From the NCBI RefSeq assembly GCF_022234545.1, contig NZ_JAIEUI010000023.1:1-64000 (forward strand): 64,000 nucleotides of DNA, written 5' to 3'. A model generated the notes under the pieces. It was not told the origin of the DNA. It ran no database searches and saw only the letters and a program-made list of their open reading frames with translations. The position numbers were made by a program, and so were the translations under genes. Below are positions 43,938 through 52,710 of this stretch, piece by piece. Within the stretch, counting starts at the first letter, position 1; every line of letters begins with the position of its first letter. Source of the DNA: Paenibacillus piscarius (GTDB lineage Bacteria > Bacillota > Bacilli > Paenibacillales > Paenibacillaceae).

Positions 43938-44297
43938 TTACGCGTTGATCTTCTCTTTGGCTACAACCGCCAGGGAGTTGAATGCGTTCAGGTCGTTCAC
44001 AGCCAGATCAGCCAGCATCTTGCGGTTCACTTGCACGCCAGCCAGCTTCAGGCCGTATACAAGCTTGCTGTAAGAAAGACCGTTCAGGCGAGCTGCTGCA
44101 TTGATACGCACGATCCACAGTCTGCGGAAGTTACGCTTGGTCTGACGACGGTCACGGTAAGCGTAAACCATCGATTTCATTACTTGCTCTTTAGCGGTTC
44201 TAAAAATGCGGTGCTTGGAACCAAAGTAACCCTTTGCCAGCTTCAATACTTTTTTATGTCTACGACGAACTACAAATCCGCCTTTAACTCTTGCCAT
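43938..44297 (-). CDS. rplT: 50S ribosomal protein L20
   Basis: L20 is needed early in 50S assembly and acts as a repressor of its own operon. The 119-residue sequence opens [21 protein letters not shown] and contains [18 protein letters not shown], both diagnostic. It lies 31 bases after rpmI and is last in the infC-rpmI-rplT operon. Confidence 0.98.
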   Translation of the reverse strand: MARVKGGFVVRRRHKKVLKLAKGYFGSKHRIFRTAKEQVMKSMVYAYRDRRQTKRNFRRLWIVRINAAARLNGLSYSKLVYGLKLAGVQVNRKMLADLAVNDLNAFNSLAVVAKEKINA

Positions 44298-44328
44298 ATT
44301 AATAAACCTCCCAAAAATGTGTGATTAA

Positions 44329-44529
44329 CTATTTCAAGTTAGCAAGCCCTTGTTTCAAACGTCTTACATCCCCGGGAGCCATTACCGGATTGCCGTTCAA
44401 TACGCGTTTTGCGCGCTTGGATTTGTGGGACAGCAGGTGGTTCTTGTGAGCCTTGTAACGCAGTACCTTGCCAGTACCAGTGATCTTAAAGCGGCCTTTC
44501 AGGCTGCTATGTGTTTTCATTTTAGACAT
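44329..44529 (-). CDS. rpmI: 50S ribosomal protein L35
   Basis: A 66-residue L35 with the standard MSKMKTHSSLKGRFKITG start and KRAKRVLNGNPVM middle. The ATG at 44529 has aaggagg upstream; the frame is open 15 codons further back without support. It lies between infC and rplT, the universal order. Confidence 0.97.
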   Translation of the reverse strand: MSKMKTHSSLKGRFKITGTGKVLRYKAHKNHLLSHKSKRAKRVLNGNPVMAPGDVRRLKQGLANLK

Positions 44530-44585
44530 GGTGTTTCCTCCTTGAATATTATGCGGCGCCAAATTGCTGAGCAAGTGGCTCCAGA

Positions 44586-45101
44586 TTATTGGGGCTTCGG
44601 AGCCAGAATCATAATCATACTGCGGCCCTCCAGCTTCGGCTGGCGCTCCACAACAGAAATGTCTTCGACTTCGTTCTTCACGCGCTCCAGAATCTTCTGG
44701 CCGATGCTAGCGTGGGTAATCTCACGGCCGCGGAAACGGACGGAGCACTTCACCTTATCGCCTTCGTTCAGGAACTTGATGACATTGCGGAACTTGGTCT
44801 GATAATCATGTTCCTCAATGTTTGCACGGAACCAGACTTCCTTGAGATCCACAATCTTCTGGTTCTTGCGCGCTTCCTTCTCTTTCTTCTGCGTTTCATA
44901 ACGGAACTTGCCGTAATCCATGATGCGGCATACCGGCGGCTTCGCCTGCGGTGCTACGTTGACTAAATCCAGGTTCAGATCGATCGCCATCTGCAACGCC
45001 TCGCGGATCGGCTTGATCCCGATTTGTTCACCCTCTGCTCCAACCAGCCGAACCTCTTTGGCACGAATTTCATCATTGATCATATGTTCCTTACTGATAA
45101 T
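44586..45101 (-). CDS. infC: Translation initiation factor IF-3 (AUU start)
   Basis: IF-3 discriminates start codons and keeps 30S subunits free. The coding region begins with the rare ATT at 45101, right after ggaggtggagg, giving (M)ISKEHMINDEIRAKEVR, which matches IF-3 N-termini in Bacillales; an ATG six codons later would drop the conserved ISKE start and lacks a ribosome binding site at normal distance. The 171-residue product has the N-domain through KPPVCRIMDYGKFRYE, a helical linker rich in Lys/Glu, and the C-domain with VRFRGREITHASIGQ. The AUU start lets IF-3 repress its own translation. Confidence 0.96.
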   Translation of the reverse strand: MISKEHMINDEIRAKEVRLVGAEGEQIGIKPIREALQMAIDLNLDLVNVAPQAKPPVCRIMDYGKFRYETQKKEKEARKNQKIVDLKEVWFRANIEEHDYQTKFRNVIKFLNEGDKVKCSVRFRGREITHASIGQKILERVKNEVEDISVVERQPKLEGRSMIMILAPKPQ

Positions 45102-45148
45102 CCTCCACCTCCGAATGTTTTTCAGATAATATATTTACGGTTCTCCAT

Positions 45149-45300
45149 AAAAAAGGGATGCCGGTAATTCCCCGACACCCCGTTTGATCAACGTTCATGA
45201 ATTATTAGCATTCATAAAGCATTGAGATCAAAACCAGCAGGCCATAAGCCAGTCAGGTGAGAAGCCGGTGCTTCTGCTTGCAATCCCTATGTTTTGCACA
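45149..45300 (-). promoter_or_regulatory. L20-type leader with attenuator upstream of infC
   Basis: The 200-base minus-strand leader contains several hairpin-forming stretches (gaagcaccggcttctc; gactggcttatggcc) and ends in a terminator with a ten-pair stem (ggggtgtcgg with ccggcatccc, two G-U pairs) and a six-T run at 45154-45149. In Bacillales such a leader binds L20, which promotes termination before infC. Assignment rests on position and the terminator, not on a full structural match. Confidence 0.7.
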
Positions 45301-45307
45301 CTTGAAT

Positions 45308-45336
45308 ACTATACAGCATCAGAACGAAGATGTCAA
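45308..45336 (-). promoter_or_regulatory. Sigma-A promoter of infC-rpmI-rplT
   Basis: Minus strand perfect TTGACA (45336-45331), 17-base spacer, TATAGT (45313-45308). It begins only two bases downstream of the glycosyltransferase stop. Confidence 0.85.
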
Positions 45337-45338
45337 CA

Positions 45339-46580
45339 CTAAGAAACTTGTTTGCTCTGAACCTCTTCCAGCCGGACTACGCGAGTATGCTTGGTATGGC
45401 TCCACTGCTTGTTGTTCTGCGTGAAGAACGCATAGAACGTGATGGGATACCAGGACAGCAGATAGACCGGGAAGGCCAGCAGGTACAGATAGACCTTCTT
45501 GAACTTCACCTTCTCCAGCACCATGGCCAGCAGGAAGGTCAGAATATTGGCCCCGACGGCAAGATAGCCGAGCCAGAGCGGCAGATGTCCATAAATGTTG
45601 GCAATATGCGGCCCGTCGAAGAGGGCGTTATCGATCCACATGACGGCTGTCATCAGGAACGTCAGCAGCACAATGTACACATTGGCTCCATAGAGCGCCA
45701 GGTCAAACTTCGTCAGGCTGCGCTCCTTGATCCCCTGCCACAGCAGAGGGAAGAAATAACGGCGGGCCACGGTGAAGTGCCCCTGCATCCAGCGCAGACG
45801 CTGTCTGGACGAGGCCTTGAACGTAAGCGGCTTCTCGTCGAATACCTTAGCGTCATAATTGAAGCGCGGGTATACTCCCTTGGAGGCACTGCGCATCGTG
45901 AACTCCAGGTCCTCCACCAGACTGGTTGCACCCCAGCCCATTTCCTTCAGCAGGTTCGTCTCGAAGCACATGCCGGTTCCGCCGAGGAAGTTGGCCATCT
46001 TCAGATTATGGCGGGACAGCTGCCACAGCCGGTTGATGTACCAGTAGGATACGCCGTAAGCGGCGGTAATCCAGGAATCCTCAGGATTCTTGGTATCAAT
46101 GTAGCCCTGGATTACCCGGGCGCCTGTACACAGATCATTGTTCATCTCCATCAGGAATTCCGTATGTGCGAGATTGTCAGCATCGAACATGACGACCGCA
46201 TCATACTGTCGGGGCAGCGCCCACAGCTCCTTGAGCATCCACTCGATGGCATAGCCTTTGCCGCGCAGGTTCGCATTGGTGCGCACGCAGGCATTCATGC
46301 CGTGCTCACGCACAATTGATGCTGTATTATCCGTACAGTTATCGCAGATTACAAATACATCGTACAGTTCCCGGGGATAATTAAGCTGCTTCAGGTTCTC
46401 CATCAGAGCGCCGACCACTTCTTCTTCATTGTGTGCGGCTACGAGTACGGCAAATGACTTTTGCGGCGCGTGAACCGCCCTCTTCTTCTTCATACGCAGT
46501 CCAAACAGCGAGAAGCCGAACTGGTAAACTGCAATTGCTGCCAAGATCACCTGCAGTGTAACAAACAGTGCGTCTAACAT
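45339..46580 (-). CDS. Membrane glycosyltransferase family 2
   Basis: A 413-residue processive-type GT2 enzyme. An N-terminal helix (residues 3-25) precedes the GT-A catalytic domain: LVAAHNEEEVV, the first Asp in VICDNCTDN, the DxD equivalent MFDADN near residue 128, the catalytic-base region LVEDLEF, and the QRLRWMQGH motif near residue 255 that marks polysaccharide synthases. Several C-terminal helices follow (about 300-400). Relatives make poly-N-acetylglucosamine or add sugars to lipid carriers; the product here is not known. The ATG has aaaaggggg about thirteen bases upstream. Single gene. Confidence 0.9.
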   Translation of the reverse strand: MLDALFVTLQVILAAIAVYQFGFSLFGLRMKKKRAVHAPQKSFAVLVAAHNEEEVVGALMENLKQLNYPRELYDVFVICDNCTDNTASIVREHGMNACVRTNANLRGKGYAIEWMLKELWALPRQYDAVVMFDADNLAHTEFLMEMNNDLCTGARVIQGYIDTKNPEDSWITAAYGVSYWYINRLWQLSRHNLKMANFLGGTGMCFETNLLKEMGWGATSLVEDLEFTMRSASKGVYPRFNYDAKVFDEKPLTFKASSRQRLRWMQGHFTVARRYFFPLLWQGIKERSLTKFDLALYGANVYIVLLTFLMTAVMWIDNALFDGPHIANIYGHLPLWLGYLAVGANILTFLLAMVLEKVKFKKVYLYLLAFPVYLLSWYPITFYAFFTQNNKQWSHTKHTRVVRLEEVQSKQVS

Positions 46581-46987
46581 GATCTTTTGATGCCCCCTTT
46601 TCCAAGTCTAGATGTTCTCTTTTTCTCTCAGGCTTGTTGACGTTTCATGACCCTTTGTTTCATTCCTTACCGTAGACACGATTTATCCCTTTTTGTCGGG
46701 CAGGTTTCCGAATGGTTTGTGTTCCGTTTCAGAAGGTATGATTACGGATTCCGGCGGATACTCCGGCTCCTTATTTCTCTGTTACCTTATAAACGGGATA
46801 TCCCTGCTTGAATCATTGTAGACGCTTTGGGGTACACAAGTCAAAAGAGACATTATTCGAGCGGACCCGAGCTTTTTCTTGAACGGACTTCCCTAAAAAA
46901 GTATGATTAAGACAGCTTCAGATTACACAATCTGCAGCTCAGACTGCGCCAGATCTCTTAATAGCCGGACCATCGGAGGGACAAGAT
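46581..46987. other. Intergenic region between divergent GT2 and PAP2 genes
   Basis: About 400 bases holding the promoters of both genes. No reading frame, terminator or recognised RNA motif is evident. A tgaaac and cgtc pair near 46636-46663 resembles an ECF promoter but the spacing is too short. Confidence 0.4.
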
Positions 46988-47515
46988 ATGAGACCTATAT
47001 TCAAGAAACTGCATCTCCTGGAGCAGCGCCTTTTCCTGTTCATCAACGGACGGCTTCACAACCCTTTCTTAAGCTTCTGGCTCGTGTATCTCACGCATCT
47101 CGGAGGTGCGACAAGTACCATCGGAATCAATATTCTGATCTGGGCACTGTGCCCCCAGCCCTGGAGCACTACAGGACTTCAGGCGCTGGCCGCACTCGCG
47201 GTAAGCCACATTCCCGTCGCCGTGGCCAAGAAGCTCTATCCGCGCCTGCGCCCGTATCTGGCACTGCCGGATATCCATACCTTCCGCAATCCGCTGAAGG
47301 ATCATTCCTTTCCTTCCGGGCATACGACCGCTATCTTCGCTTCAACGGTTCCTTATATGATAGCCTCCCCGCCCCTGACCGCAGTCCTGCTCCCGCTGGC
47401 CTGCATCGTCGGGTTCTCGCGGATTTACATCGGGCTGCATTATCCGTCTGACGTCATGGCCGGGGCGGTCATCGGCTCCGGTGTCGCCGCGGGCACACTC
47501 GCCCTGTGGTTCTGA
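46988..47515 (+). CDS. PAP2-family membrane phosphatase
   Basis: A 175-residue integral membrane lipid phosphatase of the type that recycles undecaprenyl pyrophosphate or dephosphorylates lipids. All three motifs are present: KKLYPRLRP (near residue 89), PSGHT (near 113) and SRIYIGLHYPSD (near 148), with the catalytic His in the third. Five to six hydrophobic helices are seen. The ATG has ggaggga upstream. A role in cell-wall carrier recycling is likely from family knowledge, but it could also act on phosphatidic acid. Confidence 0.92.
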   Translation: MRPIFKKLHLLEQRLFLFINGRLHNPFLSFWLVYLTHLGGATSTIGINILIWALCPQPWSTTGLQALAALAVSHIPVAVAKKLYPRLRPYLALPDIHTFRNPLKDHSFPSGHTTAIFASTVPYMIASPPLTAVLLPLACIVGFSRIYIGLHYPSDVMAGAVIGSGVAAGTLALWF

Positions 47516-47614
47516 GCTCCGGAGCAAGGCAATCATCTTACCACACTTGCCCTGGACCGCCTAATTTATACGCAGGTATTAATTATTGGAAGATACGGGG
47601 CGCATACTAATACA

Positions 47615-47650
47615 GCAAAGGCAGCCCGGGGAAGCCCGGACTGCCTTTGC
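47615..47650. terminator. Hairpin between PAP2 gene and trmB
   Basis: gcaaaggcag/ctgcctttgc stem with an inner ccgg pairing, between convergent genes. The exits are not T-rich, so terminator strength is doubtful. Confidence 0.5.
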
Positions 47651-47704
47651 TGTTGCTGCTGGGTATGACTTAAGAATCAGGCCGCAGGTCCGGAATCTCT
47701 CCTC

Positions 47705-48421
47705 CTACAGACGGTACTTGTCCAGCCGGGTAGCCTGATATTCCCTCAGGGCCTCTTCTCCGACGATGGCCTCACAGCGGTGAATATTTACGCCGCGGTT
47801 GTAGAACTTGGTCTCATATTCGGTCATCACATGCGCCTCATTAATCACTCCGCCCTCGTGCAGATCCAGTGAGATGTTCTTCATCTGCAGCCCGAAGTCG
47901 GCAAAGGCATTGAGCGAGAATTCGAACAGGCTGCGGGAATCGGTCTTCAGATGGATCTCGCCTGCCGGCCCGAGCAGCCCCCGGTATTTCTCCAGGAATC
48001 TCGGATGGGTCAGGCGGCGGCGGGCATGCTTGCTCTTCGGCCAGGGATCACTGAAGTTCAGATAGATCCGGCCCAGCTCACCCGGAGCAAAGACCTCTTC
48101 CGCATAATCAATATTTGCCAGCGCCACCCGGACGTTCGGGGGCGTCTCTTCCCCGGCGGGCTCCCATACGTTCCGGGCCTTCTCGGCGGCGCGCCGGACC
48201 AGCTCATCGTACATATCGACGCCGATGAAATTAATCTCCGGGTATTTAAAGCTCATCTGACTGATAAATTGGCCTTTGCCCATTCCGAACTCCACATGGA
48301 TCGGATGGTCGTTGCCGAACAGCTCGGACCAGCGGCCCTTCAGGCTGCGTGGTTCCAGAATGACCAGATCGGTCTGCTGCTCAAGACTTTCACGTATTCC
48401 TTTTCTTCCGCGTAAACGCAT
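47705..48421 (-). CDS. trmB: tRNA (guanine-46-N7)-methyltransferase
   Basis: TrmB methylates G46 in the variable loop of tRNA. The 238-residue protein shows the TrmB markers: IHVEFGMGKGQFI near residue 39 (SAM site, motif I) and LNFSDPWPKSKHARRRLTHP near residue 125 with the invariant DPWPK. The ATG has ggaggag upstream. Single gene on the minus strand, close to the 57-residue small gene. Confidence 0.97.
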   Translation of the reverse strand: MRLRGRKGIRESLEQQTDLVILEPRSLKGRWSELFGNDHPIHVEFGMGKGQFISQMSFKYPEINFIGVDMYDELVRRAAEKARNVWEPAGEETPPNVRVALANIDYAEEVFAPGELGRIYLNFSDPWPKSKHARRRLTHPRFLEKYRGLLGPAGEIHLKTDSRSLFEFSLNAFADFGLQMKNISLDLHEGGVINEAHVMTEYETKFYNRGVNIHRCEAIVGEEALREYQATRLDKYRL

Positions 48422-48631
48422 AGGTACTCCTCCGCTATCTCTTACTTGCTGTCTGCTGTCAATAGGATAACTGCCACTTGCAATATTGTGCCGAACTTGA
48501 AGACAAATGTAAAGGATTTTCAGAACCCACCGCCAAAAGAAAAGGAACCTCCACCCAGCCCCTGTCGGACCGGTCGAAAGTTCCGTGCGTGTTATAAGCG
48601 TAATACCATCCGCCGTTCAGCGGACTGTTAT

Positions 48632-48805
48632 TTATTTATCGAATTCGAAGGTCTTCTCAAAAGCATTACGGATCTTGCGCTGCGCCTCTGTCTTAATCTT
48701 GTGGTTGCCGTTAAATTCTACGCCTGTCAGCGCAAGCGCTTCGTCAGGAGTCAGCTGCACATCAATCGAACCTTTGTTATCAGGATATACCGTTGGAGAA
48801 TTCAT
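48632..48805 (-). CDS. Small hypothetical protein (57 aa)
   Basis: A soluble 57-residue protein (MNSPTVYPDNKGSIDVQLTP opening) with a conserved-looking acidic/amphipathic middle and a basic C-terminal helix (KTEAQRKIRNAFEKTFEF). The ATG at 48805 has agaggtgat close upstream; a GTG three codons earlier overlaps it. It lies about 200 bases upstream of trmB on the same strand. No family is recognised. Confidence 0.6.
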   Translation of the reverse strand: MNSPTVYPDNKGSIDVQLTPDEALALTGVEFNGNHKIKTEAQRKIRNAFEKTFEFDK

Positions 48806-49049
48806 CGTTATCACCTCTGAGGTTTAGTATGGACCAGACGACACGAAATTATGAATTCAGGAATAGGATTGTTGTTGCTGCAGCGGCTTTTTTACACTTT
48901 AAATATAACATAAGGTGTAAGCATTTTCAAGCGGAATTCCGCTTATTTCCGGCCTATTTTCCGTTTTTTTTGACGGGATTGCCGGGAGGGATTGTTACGT
49001 TCACCCCGGTTTTTTGATACAATGAAAAGGTTCATGAAAGGAGCTGCAA

Positions 49050-50006
49050 ATGTCCAATCTTCTACAGACCTCCTCTCCGCTCCTATGGGGGGATAAACGA
49101 TTCCATACCTGGAATTATGAAATGCGCGAGCAAATGGATGCCAAGGTATTCAAGGTCATGCTTGATGCCGGATTCACCTGCCCGAACCGTGACGGTAGTG
49201 TTGCCAAGGGCGGCTGCACCTTCTGCAGTGCACGGGGGTCCGGTGACTTCGCCGGAAGCCGCAGGGACGATCTGGTGACCCAATTCAACCATGTGCGTGA
49301 CCGCCAGCATCTGAAATGGCCGAACGCCAAATATATCGGCTATTTCCAGGCCTACACCAATACGTACGCTCCGGTTGAGGAGCTGCGTGAATACTATGAA
49401 GTCATCCTGCAGCAGCCGGGGGTAGTCGGCCTCTCCATCGCCACCCGCCCGGACTGCCTGCCGGATGATGTCGTCGAGTATCTGGCAGAGCTGAACCAGC
49501 GCACCTATCTGTGGGTGGAAATGGGACTGCAGACGATCCATCAGTCCACTTCAGACCTCATCAACCGGGCGCATGATACCGCCTGTTATACGGAAGCTGT
49601 TGCCAAGCTCCGCCGCCACGGCATCCGAGTCTGTACCCACATTATTCACGGCCTCCCGCAAGAAACGCATGAGATGATGCTGGAGACGGTATCTGCGGTG
49701 GCCAACATGGGCGTGCAGGGGATCAAAATCCACCTGCTCCACCTCATGCGCAAAACGCCGATGGTCAAGCAGTATGAAGCCGGGCTCCTGCGGTTCCTGG
49801 AGCAGGATGAGTACGTGAGGCTCATTGCCGACTCGCTGGAGATCCTGCCGCCGGAGATGATTGTCCACCGCCTGACCGGCGATGCGCCGCGCGAGGCCCT
49901 CATCGGCCCGCTGTGGAGCCTTAAGAAATGGGAAGTGCTGAATGCCATTGACCAGGAGCTGGTTGCCCGGGACACCTGGCAGGGTAAATACTGGAGGAAG
50001 CGCTGA
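49050..50006 (+). CDS. ytqA: Radical SAM protein YtqA
   Basis: A 318-residue radical SAM enzyme of the TIGR01212/YtqA family. The iron-sulfur cysteines are spaced as CPNRDGSVAKGGCTFC, a characteristic wide CX11CX2C pattern of this family, followed by GYFQAYTNTY and the SIATRPDCLPD strand. The target is not established; the strict pairing with ytqB suggests a link to tRNA wobble-uridine modification (inference). The ATG has aggagc upstream. Its TGA overlaps the ytqB ATG by one base (TGATG). Confidence 0.94.
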   Translation: MSNLLQTSSPLLWGDKRFHTWNYEMREQMDAKVFKVMLDAGFTCPNRDGSVAKGGCTFCSARGSGDFAGSRRDDLVTQFNHVRDRQHLKWPNAKYIGYFQAYTNTYAPVEELREYYEVILQQPGVVGLSIATRPDCLPDDVVEYLAELNQRTYLWVEMGLQTIHQSTSDLINRAHDTACYTEAVAKLRRHGIRVCTHIIHGLPQETHEMMLETVSAVANMGVQGIKIHLLHLMRKTPMVKQYEAGLLRFLEQDEYVRLIADSLEILPPEMIVHRLTGDAPREALIGPLWSLKKWEVLNAIDQELVARDTWQGKYWRKR

Positions 50007-50629
50007 TGGGCTTCCTCTCTGTCCTTAGCTTCGCCCACAAGCTCACCGCTGAGCGCCTCGCTGCCGGCGGACGGGCCATCGACGCCACCGTGGGCACGGG
50101 TGCCGACACCCTGTTCCTCGCCAAGGCGGCCGGGCCGCGCGGCGGGGTATACGGCTTCGACATCCAGCACGCGGCGCTGGCTCTTGCCGGAGAGCGCCTG
50201 CGGCTGGCCCGGGAGGAAGCGCCGGCCGCGCTCGCTCCCGTAACCCTGCTGCAGCAGAGCCATGCAGCAATGCTTGAAGCCGTTCCGCCGGACTGGGGCG
50301 GAACGGTCTCGGCGGTGATGTTCAACCTCGGCTATCTGCCTGCGGGCGATGCCGATAAGACCATCATCACCGAGCCGGAGAGCACGCTGGCCGCGCTTCG
50401 GGCGGCGCTTGCGCTGCTCCGCCCGGGCGGGATCATCACGGCCGTGCTGTATCCCGGCCACGAAGGCGGCGGCCGCGAAGCCGCCGCCGTTGAAGCCTGG
50501 GCCGCCGGATTGGCCCAGAAGGAGGCGCAGGCGATTGTGTACCGCCAGCTTCAGCGTTCAGCCGCCCCGTATGTGGTGGCTGTGGAGAAGCGGAAAGACG
50601 CGGAGCAAGCCGGTCATTCCGGCAAGTAA
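50006..50629 (+). CDS. mnmM: SAM-dependent methyltransferase YtqB (MnmM family)
   Basis: A 207-residue class I methyltransferase. Motif I is AIDATVGTGADTLFLA near residue 26, motif II GFDIQHAALA, and the MFNLGYLPAGD motif near residue 110 is the NPPY-like element of the YtqB family. YtqB of B. subtilis has been reported as MnmM, which makes mnm5s2U at the tRNA wobble position from nm5s2U. Translation is coupled to ytqA. The region is notably GC-rich compared with its neighbours. Confidence 0.9.
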   Translation: MGFLSVLSFAHKLTAERLAAGGRAIDATVGTGADTLFLAKAAGPRGGVYGFDIQHAALALAGERLRLAREEAPAALAPVTLLQQSHAAMLEAVPPDWGGTVSAVMFNLGYLPAGDADKTIITEPESTLAALRAALALLRPGGIITAVLYPGHEGGGREAAAVEAWAAGLAQKEAQAIVYRQLQRSAAPYVVAVEKRKDAEQAGHSGK

Positions 50630-50664
50630 TCTACAATTATATGATCAGGAAGGAAGATGTTAGC

Positions 50665-51633
50665 ATGACACAACCATATCCTCTGAAATTCCAGCCGGAG
50701 TTCAAAGAACGCGTCTGGGGAGGCCGGGCGCTGGAGAAATTCGGCCTTGACCTGCCGGAAGGCCATATCGGCGAAGGCTGGATGATTGCCGATCATCCGA
50801 ACGGCACCTCCACGGTAGTCAACGGCGAGCTGGCCGGACAAGGCCTGGATGCCATCCGCGAGCAGTTCGGCCGTGAATGGTTCGGCAGCAAGGGCATTAC
50901 AGAAGAAGGCGGAAGATTCCCGCTGCTCATTAAGCTGCTGGATTGCAACGACAACCTCTCCGTTCAGGTGCACCCTACGGATGATTATGCCGGACTGCCT
51001 AAGGGCGAGCTGGGCAAAACCGAAATGTGGTATGTGCTCGACGCCAAACCGGGCGCCAAAATCATCTACGGCCTGAAGGAAGGCGTAACCCGTGAGATGC
51101 TGAAGGACGCGCTGGAGAACGGAACCGTGATGGATAGCCTTCAGGAGGTTTCTGTAGCTGCCGGTGACTCCTTCTATATTCCTGCCGGGACCGTTCATGC
51201 CTTGTGCGCGGGTGTTGTTGTTGCGGAAATCCAGCAGAATTCGGACACTACATACCGGATCTACGATTACGACCGTCCGGGCCTGGACGGTAAGCCGCGT
51301 GAGCTGCATATCGAGGATTCCCTGAATGTGACCGCCTATGAAGGAGCAGGCGCAACTTCGATGAAGACCGATGGCGCCGTGGCGGGCGAATGGCTGCAGC
51401 TGGCCGCTTCTCCTTATTTTATCGTGGAAAAAGGTATTGTCTCCGGCGAATGGCAGCTTGCCACCACGGACGACAGCTTCACCATTCTCGTGATCTGCGA
51501 GGGCAGCGGCCATCTGATCTGGGACGGCGGCTCCCAGCCTTATGCGGCAGGTGAATGTTATCTGCTCCCTTCCAGCCTGGGCGCCTACAGTATTGAAGGA
51601 CAGTCCACCGTACTGCGCTCTTATCTGCCGTAA
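50665..51633 (+). CDS. manA: Mannose-6-phosphate isomerase, class I
   Basis: A 322-residue zinc cupin enzyme that interconverts mannose 6-phosphate and fructose 6-phosphate. Metal-ligand motifs are QVHPTDDYA near residue 93, KTEMWYVL, and PAGTVHALCAG near residue 174; EIQQNSDTTYRIYDYDR matches the family. The ATG at 50665 has aggaaggaag upstream; an earlier in-frame ATG overlaps that site. It is 35 bases after ytqB and 15 bases before the hydrolase gene. It supplies mannose units for surface glycans or permits mannose use. Confidence 0.95.
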   Translation: MTQPYPLKFQPEFKERVWGGRALEKFGLDLPEGHIGEGWMIADHPNGTSTVVNGELAGQGLDAIREQFGREWFGSKGITEEGGRFPLLIKLLDCNDNLSVQVHPTDDYAGLPKGELGKTEMWYVLDAKPGAKIIYGLKEGVTREMLKDALENGTVMDSLQEVSVAAGDSFYIPAGTVHALCAGVVVAEIQQNSDTTYRIYDYDRPGLDGKPRELHIEDSLNVTAYEGAGATSMKTDGAVAGEWLQLAASPYFIVEKGIVSGEWQLATTDDSFTILVICEGSGHLIWDGGSQPYAAGECYLLPSSLGAYSIEGQSTVLRSYLP

Positions 51634-51648
51634 GCAGGAGGATAGGCC

Positions 51649-52611
51649 ATGACCGAGAACACCTTCACGATGACCGATCCGGTAGGGGTCCGTATTCATG
51701 TCTATGAATGGTTGCCGGAGGAGGGAACCGGTGTCCGGGGGATTGTGCAGATCTCGCACGGTATGTGCGAGACGGCAGCCCGTTATGCCCGGTTCGCTTC
51801 GGCGCTTACCGGCGCAGGTTATGCGGTCTATGCCAATGACCACCGGGGCCATGGCCTGACGGCCGGCAAGGTGAATCTGCTGGGCGACTGCGGGGAGGAC
51901 GGCTTCACCTGGATGCGGCGCAATCTGCTGCAGTTGGCAGGTATAGCCCGCTCCCGGCATGAGGATGTGCCGATCTACCTCTTCGCCCACAGCATGGGCT
52001 CCTTTCTGGCCCAGAAGCTGATGTGCGAGGAAGGCCATGAGATCTACAGCGGCTTCATCCTCAGCGGCACCAACGGTCCCCGGAGCATGCTGCGGCTGGC
52101 GGAGTCCCTCTCGTCCCTTCAGCTGAGACTGCAGGGAGACCGCCACCGCAGTGTGCTGCTCAACGGCATGGTCTTCAGCACCTATAACCGTGCCTTCTCG
52201 CCTGTGCGGACAGCGTTTGACTGGCTGAGCAGCGACCCGGCTGAGGTCGACCGGTTCATCGCCGATCCGTTCTGCGGAGCGATCTGCACCACCCGGTTCT
52301 TCCGTGATTTCTTCCATTTGCTGCGGGAGCTGCACACCAAGTCCACCCTGCGGACCTTGTGCAGTGACAAGCCGGTCTACCTGTTCGCGGGCGAGAAGGA
52401 CCCTGTAGGAATGAACGGACAGGGCATCAAGCGTCTGGCTGAGCTGTACCGGGAGCAGGGGCTGGAGGACGTTGAGCTGAAGCTGTATCCCGGCGGCCGG
52501 CATGAGATGCTGAACGAGGTCAACCGGGATGAGGTCACGGCCGATGTGCTGGACTGGCTCGCCCGCCATTTGCCTGCGGAATCCATGCGGCTTGAGCCTG
52601 CGGGTGATTAG
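51649..52611 (+). CDS. Alpha/beta hydrolase (monoacylglycerol lipase/lysophospholipase-like)
   Basis: A 320-residue serine hydrolase. The opening FTMTDPVGVRIHVYEW is followed by the oxyanion region QISHGMCE, the YANDHRGHG turn, and the nucleophile elbow FAHSMGSFLAQ near residue 117 (Ser of HSMGS). Acid and base candidates are Asp in GEKDPVG near residue 248 and His in GRHEMLNE near residue 284. This motif set is typical of monoacylglycerol-lipase-like enzymes. The ATG has aggaggat upstream. Last gene of the ytqA-manA run, followed by a terminator. Confidence 0.92.
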   Translation: MTENTFTMTDPVGVRIHVYEWLPEEGTGVRGIVQISHGMCETAARYARFASALTGAGYAVYANDHRGHGLTAGKVNLLGDCGEDGFTWMRRNLLQLAGIARSRHEDVPIYLFAHSMGSFLAQKLMCEEGHEIYSGFILSGTNGPRSMLRLAESLSSLQLRLQGDRHRSVLLNGMVFSTYNRAFSPVRTAFDWLSSDPAEVDRFIADPFCGAICTTRFFRDFFHLLRELHTKSTLRTLCSDKPVYLFAGEKDPVGMNGQGIKRLAELYREQGLEDVELKLYPGGRHEMLNEVNRDEVTADVLDWLARHLPAESMRLEPAGD

Positions 52612-52623
52612 CACCAAGACAGC

Positions 52624-52661
52624 AAACATAGGCACTCCGTCAAGTACGGGGGCCTCTGTTT
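52624..52661 (+). terminator. Terminator of the ytqA-ytqB-manA-hydrolase run
   Basis: aaacataggc/gcctctgttt (one mismatch) with an inner ccgt/acgg pairing, followed by tattttatt. Confidence 0.7.
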
Positions 52662-52710
52662 ATTTTATTCAAATTTAACTGGCGGCTTAACGTAAGCTTG
52701 CTGATATTTT

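Noticed and set aside
46636-46663. ECF-type promoter (TGAAAC ... CGTC) upstream of the GT2 gene
   Set aside because: The two elements are only 14 bases apart, shorter than the 16-17 needed.
50614-52635. 673-codon minus-strand frame opposite manA and the hydrolase
   Set aside because: Antisense shadow spanning two well-supported genes; composition and lack of motifs argue against coding.
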